Below the pieces are notes generated by a model. The model made no database searches. It saw nothing but the letters and a program-made list of their open reading frames with translations, and was not told where the DNA came from. From Bostrychus sinensis (taxonomy: Eukaryota > Chordata > Actinopteri > Gobiiformes > Eleotridae): a stretch of DNA of 64,000 nucleotides. The stretch is from contig CM036243.1 of assembly GCA_020698575.1 (NCBI GenBank), positions 31,321,403-31,385,402 on the forward strand, in the 5' to 3' direction. Below, piece by piece: positions 34,906 to 44,886 of the stretch (position 1 is its first letter; each line of letters begins with the position of its first letter). Position numbers and translations under genes: made by a program.

Positions 34906-35333
34906 CAATTAGTGTTTGCGTAATGCTACGCAAACACTCAATAATAATAAAGAATTTGAAAAACTACAAGTGGTTGCATTGTTTCCAATGCAACCACTTA
35001 ATAATAATAATAATAATAAAGAATTTGAAAAACTACAAGTGGTTGCATTGTTTCCAATGCAACCACTTAATAATAAAGAATTTGAAAAACTACAAGTGGT
35101 TGCATTGTTTCCAATAATAAAGAACTTCCATAACAATTAGTGTTTGCGTTATGCTACGCAAACACTCAATAAAGAACTTGCAAAACAATTAGTGTTTGCG
35201 TAATGCTACGCAAACACTCAATAATAATAAAGAATTTGAAAAACTACAAGTGGTTGCATTATTTCCAATGCAAACACTCAATAAAGAACTTGCAAAACAA
35301 TTAGTGTTTGCGTAATGCTACGCAAACACTCAA
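34906..35333 (+). repeat. Cluster of eight hairpin tails, two subtypes
   Basis: Type 1 hairpins (AGTGTTTGCG paired with CGCAAACACT) are at 34911-34938, 35139-35166, 35191-35218 and 35303-35330. Type 2 hairpins (AAGTGGTTGCATTG, loop TTTC, CAATGCAACCACTT) are at 34968-34999 and 35037-35068, with a truncated one at 35094-35113. One is mixed at 35248-35278. Each is followed by an AATAATAATAAAGAA-like linker. Confidence 0.9.
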
Positions 35334-35601
35334 CTAAAGAATACAATTGGTGTAATAATAGATAAATATACAGACAAACCTGTTTTCAACTATGATTGTC
35401 TCTTTGTGTTCTCATCTCATTGGGAGTACTTTCAGGACACGTATGCCCTTGACGTAAGTACAGGCGGTGCCACTTTGGGACAGGTGACCAAGCAGTATTT
35501 AACAGCAAGTTCCTGGTGTTTGCATAACACTCACTCTTGGCACTGCCAAATTGCAAGGGCAGTTTATCAAGAGGAGAAGCTATGGCCAGTACCAGCGACA
35601 G

Positions 35602-35604
<3 letters not shown>

Positions 35605-35661
<57 letters not shown>
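35605..35661 (+). repeat. (ATT)n microsatellite, copy B
   Basis: Run of ATT triplets matching the one at 1402-1459. Confidence 0.95.
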
Positions 35662-35662
<1 letters not shown>

Positions 35663-35866
35663 GTGTGTGTGTGTAGAAGTAGTAGTTGATAAATAAAAAA
35701 CAAAATTAAAATTATTTTTTAATTTAACTATTTTTTTTTCTCAAACAATGTACACTTTGTTTTTTATCGCCGTTGATTACTTTCTTTATTTTAAACTATA
35801 AATCAAGCATGCTTAGTCCAAAGTGGTGCACTTTGTTGGGGTTCATCTGTTTATATTTGTCAGCAG

Positions 35867-35963
35867 TGCCAGCCGTGCCAGAGAGGGCTTCCTGCATGAC
35901 CCTGACTATTTTATGGCCTTAGCTCTCCTGACCTCTAAGAAAAGCACGGACGATATCTCTCAG
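35867..35963 (+). CDS. Copy B exon a: domain 1 first helix
   Basis: 97 bases, as in copy A. It encodes HDPDYFMALALLTSKKSTDD. Donor CAG|gtatta. Confidence 0.75.
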
Positions 35964-36553
35964 GTATTACTCTGCTGTATGTGGACGTCTACAGACAGAT
36001 AAGATGAAACATACAACTCACTACAGGATAAACACAATATATCTCTGTATGATATCTAAAACCAAGCAAAATTGACATTTGAGAGAATAAAATGTTGGTC
36101 CCTGTGCAGGTGGGCGCCTGTATAGTGAACCAGGACAATGAGGTCATTGGGGTTGGCTACAACCAGATGTCCAATGGAAGAGAAAAGTTTACCGAGGCTT
36201 GTGGGAGCGATCTTGGCTGGAAACCAGAGTATAAGAATTATTATGGTGAGATAAAATTTTAAAATACATGTTTAAAGAGCCTTTGTTTTTTGGTTTACCT
36301 AATACATGGACGCGGGAAGTCAGTTTCACATGGGGGTGAAACCTTAATATTATTTAAGCAATTAAATTGAGTTCTGTTAATTTTAACAGTCATTTATTCT
36401 TAAAAGTGCGTGAGATCGGGAAAGGCACGGGGTCCGCGTACCTGCTGGCCTTTCGTTTTCACGTTTCCCAATAAGAAAACAAAAAACGGAAACAAGCCCT
36501 TATCCAATTACTATTTTATATTAGGCTACTATACATCAAACCCCCCCCCCCCC

Positions 36554-36587
<34 letters not shown>

Positions 36588-39500
36588 CTGAGTGCTGTAT
36601 TTTTAATTTTCTCCGATTTGTTTGACCTCAAAGTGTGCTTCGGGAAAACACGGCCTTGCTCACCGTCTGGACCCAGGCAGCATAGCTCTGTGCGCAGCTG
36701 TTTCAGGGCAGTGCTCGGGCGGTGTGCTCCTGTCACAGCTGCAGACAGGTGAGGGGCGGGGCTCCTGTCACAGCTGCAGACAGGTGAGGGGCGGGGCTCC
36801 TGTCACAGCTGCAGACAGGTGAGGGCCGGGGCTCCTGTCACAGCTGCAGACAGGTGAGGGCCTCAGCGATCTGCTCCACTGTTACTGTCCTGTCTGCCTT
36901 TTAGACTGAGAAGCATTTAGCCAGTTGCACACTTTGCACTCAAACCTTTGGGCTCGTTTTGGATTTGTTCTTATGAGCAAGTAGTGGCCACGCAGTTGTT
37001 GCGCGGTGCGCCACAGCCCACAGATCCCTCTGCACAGTGCGCCAGTGTTACCTCTGCATCCGCGAAGGCAGCGCGTAAGGGAAATCATCTTTCGTTTGCA
37101 TTAAATTTGCTGTGTGTCCTGGCGCTCACCGCTTTTAAGGACAGTGCTCCCATCACAGCTGCAGACAGGTGAGGGGCGTGCGCTGCTCCACTGACTACTG
37201 TCCTGTCTACTCTCAGACAGGGACATACTATTGCTATAGCAACTTGCACGCTTTTCACACAGTATCCTTTTATGTGGGCCAGTTTTTGGACTTGTCCGAC
37301 AAGCCACTGTCCCCATGTATTTCTATTGCTGATGTGACATATGAGGCGTGGATCAGAAAGTGATTCAAATGAGAGACGCAAAAAGTATTACAGGCTTTTT
37401 AGTCCAGGATTTTAATAGATGTGAATGTTCCATGTGTACTGCCTCACAGAGAGCCATGCAGAGATCAATGCCATCATGAACTGCGCTGATGTTAAAGACT
37501 GTACGATGTATGTGACTGAGCATCCCTGCAACGAGTGCACCAAGCTGATCGTCCAGGCAGGTCAGTGAAGTCTTTGTACTGAACTCAGGCTGCAGCAAAC
37601 CATTATATTGATAATCAATTCAACTGATTATTATTTTTCCAATTAATAATCAGATTGTAGAGCAAAAAAAGAAGAATAATGTGGTGGACTAAAACATTAG
37701 TTTAATTAAAAAATCTCCAATATTTGAACAGGTTTGTATAGGGTCATACCATTTTATTTTATTACAGGGGCTATATATTATGTATATATATATTGCAAAA
37801 TATATACTATGCAAAATACATTTTCTAAGCTTTCTACCATGTTATAATGTTCCCTCATCAAAAACATACATGGAGCTGTGTTTTACTTCATTGATGCATG
37901 TTTAAGTAATCTACTATTCCCTGGCACGGCCGTTCTGGACCCTCAAAATGCTTGGTTCTACAAACCTCCGTGCACCATAAATATTAATAAAAAATGTAGT
38001 TTCGACACAGACCTGTCGATGCTGAACATTTTCTGGAAGAGAACGTCTTCCTACTGCTGCTCTCGGACACACTGTACAGTTACACTTCCCTCCAACCAAT
38101 CACATGCGAGCGGAAATAAGCTCAGCCAGTGAGAAAGTCACATTTTCAAAAGAGAGGCGGGACTTACCTAACAGACACAAAACACAATATTTTGGGTAAG
38201 CTTTAACACACTATTTTGAGGTAAAGTTTATCATACATTTGTAAGTGACATTTACTCATAAGAAAGAGGTGACAGAGGTTTTGTTTTCTTGTATGTTCCT
38301 TTTATTCTTTAAGAATACCTGTTGCTGGTTTTGCCATAATATGCTATATTATGAGCAACTGTGTCTTTCTGAACAGAGACAGCAGCAAAAGCCAGTTGAC
38401 CCTCACAGTGAACCAAAACAAGCTACTATTTTAAATGTGAAGTTAAATATTACTTTTATTTCCTGTTAAATATTGCATCCTTTATTTCACTGTATTTCAG
38501 GTATGAAGTCTGTTGTCTTTATGTTTGATGACAAGGACGCAAAAAAAAATAAGGCCGAGGCTTCCAAGAAAATGTTTGAGGAAGAAAAAGAGAAGATTTG
38601 CTGCGAGTAAGTGTCAGTCTAATGCTATGTTCACACCAAACATAAGTCCTGCACTCTCCTAGTTTGGAGAAGCAGACCCACAGCACGAGTGGCGTGAGTT
38701 TGCAGTGCTGTTCTCTACACCTAGAAGATCATTCAGACAATGACTGAGAATCTCCACAGACAGAACATGAATCCTACATAATGTGTTAATGTGTTTTATA
38801 TCTGTTGTAACAAGGAGTTTGATTTGTCTGATTCACACAGGTCTTTTTACGAGAAGTACAAGCGCCAGAAGATTGACATTCGCATTAAAATTAAAAAAGA
38901 CCAAACTGAAAAAGACAAGAAGAAGAGCAAAAGACAGAACAGGTAGTAGAAGTTGTAGTAGTAATACTGGTAGAAGTAGTAGTACTATTTAAAATGAACA
39001 GTATATTTAAATGGTTTAAGCTTAGTCTTTACCAGGTTAAAATTCCTTTGTAGGTTTCCATTTTGAATGAGCCTCATGTTGCATCTCATGTTACGCCTGT
39101 TTCCTGGAACAAAATTTTCCATGAGCTAAACATTAAATGAACATTAAAATAAATTGTAGGGATAATTTTATAAATCTGATTTTTTGTTTCATTTTTACAG
39201 TTTCAGAGTGTACCGCTCATAACAGAGGTTGTGCACTTATACAGTATTTATTTGTTCATATTTGTCTGCAGTGACATCTCTGACTCTGACTATTTCATGG
39301 CTGTAGCCGTCCTGACAGCCATGAGAAGCAAGGATCCCAACACACAGGTGCTATATAGGATCTTTTTTTACCAGTTTTTTTGTTTTGTTTTGTTTTCTCT
39401 TTTTCGGGTTTTTCTTACCTGGGTTGTCACAGCAAATCATCTGCCTCTGGAATGAAGTAATTTGCATATTAATTGCCAGCTACTGTTCCTGATGCAGCTC

Positions 39501-41799
39501 TCTCAGTGTCACTGGGCTTGGGACCAGCAGCAGTGTACACTGGCTTGTGACATGTGAGGGTAGGCTGAAAAGTTCATAGGCTGAAAGGCGGCCACAGCAA
39601 TGAAACTTGGCATTCATTAAATTACTGAACTTATCAACGTTTTGTGATACTAATTACTAATATCAGGACTTTGAAAAGTAGTACTAGAGGCATTTTGTGA
39701 ATATGGATCAAATTTGGCACTGTGGTGTTATCAAATGCCTGCAGAAAACACATTACATGCTACATTAGGGGATGATGCTCTTGGTTTATCAACTAAGCAA
39801 AAGTGAGCAGCTGAATTCAAGAGGGGAGGGAAGATGCAAGTTTTGGACGTCCATTGATTGCTTTGAACTGGTTGATCACACTCCATAGTCTCCTGATTTG
39901 GGATCACCTGATTATTTTCTATTCTCCAACATGAAAAAAATACTTGACAGGGAACCAGTATCAGACCGATGAGGTCATATCTGCAGTTGAGCATTTTTTT
40001 GAGGATCAAGATGAGAGCTTCTATACCATGGAAATCAAAGTGCATCAACACTGAACGAAGAAGCGTGTGGACCACAGGGGAGACTATGTTGAAAATGAAA
40101 CTGCATTTTAAAGTCAGATTTGACCACTGCATCATAGTCAGCCTATGAACTTTTCAGCCCGCCCGGTACGGTGACTAGATTAAGTTTTTTTACCATCTTT
40201 TCCAACTAATTAACTGCTTCTGGGGGTCTACAGACAAACCAGATGTCATCTTCACTAAAAACATAAAATTCATTGTCTATCCAAAATCTAATAGCAAACA
40301 AAATTCAAATCTGAGAGGAATAAAATGTTGATCCCTGTGTGCAGGTGGGCGCCTGTATAGTGAAGCAGGACAAGGTGATTGCAGTTGGCTACAACCAGAT
40401 GCCCAAAGGCAAAAATGACAAGTATACCTGGGCTCGTGGGGACGAGCTTGTAGATCAAGATAATAAGCATTTGTACGGTAAGATTAAGTATAAATACATG
40501 TTGTTTCTAATTTGACCTTACATTTCACAAGTATGTAATTTTGAGGAAAACCTTTAATTACCTAACACCATTTATTAAAGCAAACCTCAGTATTTTTTTC
40601 CTTAAATTAATAGTTTGTGTGATGGTTAAATGAGTTATGGGGTGAATGAAGCGTCCAGCATCTCCCTCTGGTGTCTCTGGGCCATAAATGACAAATGCAG
40701 GTATGAACACCGCCGACCTGGTGTCACAGAAGTCTTGAGTCTCGCAGGAAAGTGGAACATCATGGTTAGCAAAACAGCAAGCTTTATTTCTGGCTTTATT
40801 TCTCGATTTTCATGGCAGAGCAGCCAAATGGCAGAAAAAACTTTGTACAGTTACAAGGAAGGGAAAACGAAAGTAAAGTGGATCGAGGGGTCATAGAGGA
40901 GTCAGATGGACTACTGAGTATTTATGATAGTGCTTTACTTCGAACTGTAGTGGGCGCTCTTTAGAGGAAAATAAGGCAAAACAGCAAAGAAACGAGCCTG
41001 AGTTACTGAGTTCTGCTTTAATAGCTTTTAATATTTTTCATCAAAACTGTCCCACAGTGTGCCATGCAGAGCTCAATGCCATTGTGAGCAGCGCTGATGT
41101 GAAAGAAGGTGAAATATATGTCACTCTGTTTCCCTGCCAAGACTTGCGCCAAACTGATCATTCAAGCAGGTGGGTGATTTTTAAGTCTTTGTAGCAATAA
41201 AAATAAATAATAAAATAAACCTATACCACAGTTGATCTCTGACTGTGTTTCACCACTTTCATAAGGTCCCATTCTGAACCATAATTGTGATGCCCCTTTT
41301 TCAAACTGCAGTGTGTAAAACATTGTACAGAGTTACCTTTAAAAAAATATCATAAGTTATCTTTGTTGCAATGATAAGAATAAAAAGTAAAACTGGAGAT
41401 ATTTATTCTGTTTAAGTCTGGGTTAAATACATGTCTAATTCAAGCAAACTGTTACTGATCTTTATTTCACTGTGCATTTCCAGGTATCAAGTCTGTTGTC
41501 TATCTGTCTGACAAATACAGGGATAGAGTCGAGACCATAGCTGCCAGGACAATTCTTGAAGCAGAAAGGATTTCCCTCCGGTAAGTCTCACCACAAGTGA
41601 AAAAAATAATACAGCCGCTGTTTCTTTTGTCGGAATCAAAACACAGTTAATCCACATGTTTTTAGTTTGTACCAAAACAATGAGTTTTTTTCTGTCTGAT
41701 TCACACAGGCCTTTTTATGAGGAGAGCGACCCCGAGATGGAAGACATTGTTTATAAGTTTAAAAAAGTTGAGCAAACTGTGGAGAACAACACAGAGTGA
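35867..41799 (+). CDS. Tandem two-domain dCMP deaminase-like gene, copy B
   Basis: Ten exons with the same order and phases as copy A. Domain 1 has HDPDYFMALALL, VGACIV, ESHAE and HPCNEC, so its zinc site and catalytic Glu are complete. A Lys-rich linker (KKDQTEKDKKKSKRQN) joins it to domain 2 with SDYFMAVAVL, VGACIV and VCHAE. In domain 2 the exon at 41058-41169 has one extra base inside PCxxC (gacttgc for gactgc). The second Cys is lost from frame and a stop follows early in the next exon. Without that base the gene would be open to a TGA at 41797-41799. Expected role: dCMP to dUMP deamination or a related nucleotide deaminase in the cytosol. DCTD is the nearest family; CDADC1 has a similar two-domain plan. 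The start exon is not found. An assembly indel is possible. Confidence 0.7.
36110..36245 (+). CDS. Copy B exon b: domain 1 VGACIV strand, full-length loop
   Basis: 136 bases. After VGACIVNQDNEVIGVGYNQM it keeps a 26-residue loop (SNGREKFTEACGSDLG...) of which copy A has lost 13 codons. Confidence 0.8.
36541..36585 (+). repeat. Poly-C/poly-A tract
   Basis: About 14 C followed by about 30 A in an intron insertion. This type of tract is prone to sequencing error. Confidence 0.9.
36727..36866 (+). repeat. 35-bp minisatellite, four units, in a copy B intron
   Basis: Four nearly identical units start at 36727, 36762, 36797 and 36832, with a decayed fifth near 37146-37180. Each contains 'cctgtcacag' and 'cagacaggtgagg', which look like a splice acceptor and donor 10 bases apart. 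It lies in a GC-rich insertion (about 36290-37405) that copy A lacks. Confidence 0.85.
37450..37560 (+). CDS. Copy B exon c: domain 1 zinc site
   Basis: 111 bases encoding ESHAEINAIMN and TEHPCNECTKLIVQAG, all in frame. It differs from copy A by Asn for Ser after HAEI. Confidence 0.85.
37795..38190 (+). mobile_element. MITE-like element in a copy B intron
   Basis: Shares 'agctttctaccatgttata', 'aaaaacatac.tggag' and 'tgcttggt' blocks with 44263-44630 and 61303-61840, in the same order. Copy A lacks it. Part of it ('gacacagacctgtcgatgct') also appears at 16450-16475. Confidence 0.5.
38501..38606 (+). CDS. Copy B exon d: domain 1 C-terminal part
   Basis: 106 bases encoding MKSVVFMFDDKDAKKNKAEA and a Glu/Lys helix. 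It is two codons longer than in copy A. Donor GA|gtaagt. Confidence 0.75.
38841..38942 (+). CDS. Copy B exon e: end of domain 1 and linker
   Basis: Encodes SFYEKYKRQKIDIRIKIKKD and a Lys-rich linker that is nine codons shorter than in copy A. Donor ACAG|gtagta. Confidence 0.7.
39272..39347 (+). CDS. Copy B exon f: domain 2 first helix
   Basis: 76 bases encoding SDSDYFMAVAVLTAMRSKDP, identical in that segment to copy A. Confidence 0.8.
39561..40161 (+). mobile_element. Mariner-like element, degenerate, in a copy B intron
   Basis: Inverted ends GGCTGAAAAGTTCATAGG at 39563 and its reverse complement ending at 40159. The interior retains a transposase scrap (TPYSPDL..PDYFLFSNMKK) typical of mariner. 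The rest of the ORF is broken. It is absent from copy A, so it inserted after the duplication. Confidence 0.75.
40345..40477 (+). CDS. Copy B exon g: domain 2 VGACIV strand
   Basis: 133 bases encoding VGACIVKQDKVIAVGYNQMP and a loop with TWARGDELVDQDNKHLYG. Confidence 0.8.
40615..41030. other. Insertion in a copy B intron
   Basis: About 415 bases with no match in copy A. No terminal repeat or protein remnant recognised. Confidence 0.4.
41058..41169 (+). pseudogene. Copy B exon h: domain 2 zinc site, +1 frameshift inside PCxxC
   Basis: VCHAE (His 41063-41065) and the first Cys (41135-41137) are in frame. The second Cys codon (41145-41147) is shifted by an extra T in 'gacttgcgcc'. The exon is 112 bases instead of 111. 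Confidence 0.8.
41484..41580 (+). CDS. Copy B exon i: domain 2 C-terminal part
   Basis: 97 bases, frame-neutral. In the ancestral frame it encodes IKSVVYLSDKYRDRVETIAA and a following helix. Donor CG|gtaagt. Confidence 0.65.
41709..41799 (+). CDS. Copy B last coding exon
   Basis: Encodes PFYEESDPEMEDIVYKFKKV and an acidic/Asn tail, then TGA. It is out of frame unless the exon h shift is an error. Confidence 0.6.
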
Positions 41800-41838
41800 A
41801 GCATAAGTTTGACAAAGACTAAATTTGATGCTTCTCTT

Positions 41839-41844
41839 AATAAA
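41839..41844 (+). terminator. Poly(A) signal AATAAA, copy B
   Basis: It lies 40 bases after the TGA and is conserved in position with copy A. Confidence 0.7.
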
Positions 41845-42164
41845 TCTGAGTTTTATTCATCCGTATCTCTCTTTTGTGTCAAATTTGAACCTAACACGGT
41901 ACATTTTTGCATACACTAGCCTATATAAAATGTATAGAAAGTTGGTTTGAAGGGTGATGATTCATACCCAAACACTTTTATTCAGTTCTGGTCCACACAG
42001 CTCGTCAACACTAGGATTATTCATGAGGTGCAGGCTGAACTTGCAGCTAGTCATATAAGGACGGTTTGTTGTGTTAGCTAGTTTTTTGTTATGGCAGATT
42101 TCTCCAAAATATATGCATTTACTACACGAATTCCAGATTTGTGGGGACGGATTTTGTTTTTTGT

Positions 42165-44215
42165 TTTTTTCATTTTAATAAAATTAAAACTAAAAGACTT
42201 TCAAATCACACGAGCCAATATTTTATTCACAATAGAACATAGAAAACAAATGTTTACAATGAGAAATTTTACACTTTTATGCACAAAATGAGCTAATTTC
42301 AAATTTGATGCCTGCTACAGGTCTCAAAATAGTTTGGACAGGGGCAGGTCTACCATGGGGTAGCATCTCCTCTTCTTTTCAAAACAGTCTAACCCTCCTA
42401 CACCCCTAACTTTTTAGTCACACCTTTCGCCCTAAGCACACAAAAAATAAAAAATAAAAATAAAAAATGCACCAATAAAGACTGCCATTAGAAAAATTAT
42501 CTAATGGTCAATAATTTGATTTTTTTTTCATGGTTACAATGATTGACTTCAGTCCTCATCATACATTGCAAAATTTAATTCTGTTTATGAACTTAATCCC
42601 TTAAATTCCAGTTTTTGTGATTAAAAGTTGATTTCAAATAATGACAAAAATCACTCAATAGATGTTTTTCCTTTCTGGAAATGCAAATTAGATTTTTTTG
42701 TGGTGGATAATCAGAGCTTGGGAGTGTCAAAAATTGGCATCATGATTGATTTTATTAGATTTAAAATTTTTGTGTAGTGGCAGATGAAACATTTTTAGTC
42801 ACACTCAAAAAAATGCACTGCCATAGAAAAATGATATAATAATAGATCATTTTTCATGATTAACTTCAGCCCTCACCATACGTAGCAAAAATGAATTCTG
42901 TTTATGAAATTTAACCCCTTAAATTCCAGTTTATGTGGCACATCTTTTACTGCTATTTATATATACAGTGTTTTTTATTGTTAGTATTTATCAGGGTTTT
43001 TTTTTAGGCTGTAATCCATATGTTGTTTTATTTAAGGCTTGTGCTTTGTATGTTTTGTTGTATGTTTTGTTTGTTTAAATGTTGACTGTGCACTTTGAGC
43101 TCTTTGCAACTGTTTTCCAATGTAGTTCTTTTTAATACTCCAAATGGCAAATAAACTGAACTGAACTGAACATACACACATCTAGCACAAACAAGGCATC
43201 TGCACTTTTTCTACTTTGTCCCTGATGTGCACATCTCTGTAAGAACTACATTTTGGATTTGTGCTCACGCAAACACAAACAAACAAATTTCTCAACAAAC
43301 ACTTTCACACCAATTTATGACAACCCTAAAACACACCCAAATCATTTTAGTTCAAAAAATGTTTTTTATTTGTCTTGTAGGCTTGATCATTTATACAAAC
43401 ACTAATGTGGCCATCTCCAAATTTATTCCTCTGTCTACCATATATGGGGGAAATGGCGCCACCTAGTAAAACAATAAATCTCAAATTCCAATCCCTCACT
43501 ATCATGAATTCATGAAATACTTGATAAAAATGTGAAATTATATTGCCGTTACAGTCTATAATAAAAATGCCATTTTAATGGGAGTCAATGGCACAAAAAA
43601 TGTCATAGGGGTAAAGGTGTGACTATTTTTTTAGACACCTTTTTAAGAGGATTAAAAAATAAAACAAAACAACAACAACCCTGAAATCTGAAAATTCACC
43701 CAAAAATACACACCTAAGGCAAAATCTATGCTATTTGAATCAATACAGCAAAGGTTATCCACAAAAAAACAGGTGCAAAACATCAAAAAATGTCTTAGGG
43801 GTGTAAGGAGGGTTAGAGACATCTGGGCATCAAGGTTATGAGTTTCTGGAGTTTTTCATGCACTCTTTCACAGTTTGGAGAGCCTCTGCCCATCTTTACT
43901 TCTGAGAGACTCTGCCTCTCTAAGATGTCCCTTTTATCACTAATCATGTTACAACAATCAATTAACAATTAGTTGCTAGATGTTTTCCCAGGTGAATCTT
44001 TTTAAAATTTCTAGCTTTTTCAGCCATTTGTTATTTTGAGACCTGCAGCAGGCATCAAACTTGAAATGAGCTCATTTTCTGCATAAAAGTGTAACATTTT
44101 TCAGTGTAAACATTTGTTATGTTATCTATGTACTATTGTGAATAACATATTGGCTCATGTAATTTTAAATTCTTTTAACTTTCACTTAATTCAAAAAAAA
44201 AAAATAAAAAAAATA
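42165..44215. mobile_element. Large fold-back element
   Basis: The arms at 42165-42330 and 44020-44215 are reverse complements (shared 'gcctgctacaggtctcaaaa' and 'cacaatag.acatag' blocks). An inner pair is at 42385-42415 and 43785-43835 ('taaccctcctacacccctaa'). The interior is AT-rich with no transposase. A stretch near 43140-43170 ends in ACTGAACTGAACTGAAC, which may be a nested retroposon tail. Confidence 0.65.
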
Positions 44216-44262
44216 AATCCCAATATTTCTGGAATTTAGGTTGTAAGTGTAATATTATGCAA

Positions 44263-44630
44263 GATCAACTTTTTTGAGCTTTCCACCATGTTATATTGTT
44301 CCATCATAGACACACCTGGAGTTGTTTTCTTCACGCCAGCTTAAGTAATGCTGTATTCTCTGGCCCTGAGTTTCTTAGGCCTTAGAATGCTTGGTCCCAA
44401 TGCCCACTCCAGGAAGCACTCACCAATCAACAGTCCCTCTACATTCAGTCTGCTCTCGTTCATTTATCCAGAAAACACTGTACAGCTCTATTTCCACTGA
44501 TTCCTCACAGACATTTTTAATTTTGTAGTAAATTGGCATCAAAAATGGTTGTAAAATGTTCTATGTGCTGTTCTAGCGGTGACCAAGATTGGTTTAAAAG
44601 TGAATAAAAGTACAACATGGCCCCTTTAAA
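44263..44630 (+). mobile_element. MITE-like element
   Basis: Same block order as 61303-61840 and 37795-38190: 'gagctttccaccatgttata', 'caggaagcactcaccaatca', 'ttccactgattcctcacag', 'ggtgaccaagattggttta'. It ends in 'acaacatggcccctttaaa'. Confidence 0.6.
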
Positions 44631-44886
44631 GATTTTTAAAGAGGACAAAAAGATCCTAGAGTGTAGATCCTCTCAGCCTCCAGATTTAAATCCCATTGAA
44701 AGCCTTTGGTTGGATTTAAAGAAGGCAGCTGCAGCACAGAGGTCATCAAACATCACTGAGCTGGAGGCTTTTGCAGGAGAAGAATTGACAAAGACTCCAG
44801 TTAAGAGGTGTAAGAAGCTTGTTAGTGATTACCCAAAATGTTTGTTAGAAGTTATAAAAGCTAAAGGATGCTCCACAAAGTCCTGA
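44631..44886 (+). pseudogene. Tc1-like transposase, C-terminal fragment
   Basis: The open frame contains SQPPDLNPIESLWLDLKKAA, the DDE-region motif (SPDLNPIE.LW..LK) of Tc1/mariner transposases. It ends with CKKLVSDYPKCLLEVIKAKG as in Tc1 C-termini. The N-terminal DNA-binding and first two Asp regions are missing, so this is a relic. Confidence 0.85.

Larger units (their letters stand above)
35331..42100 (+). repeat. Segmental duplication unit B, right part
   Basis: It matches 1130-5755 of unit A in order. Extra material lies in introns: 36290-37405, about 37700-38190, 39561-40161 and about 40615-41030. Similarity ends near 42100 after the shared 'gaacttgcagctag' block. Confidence 0.85.
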
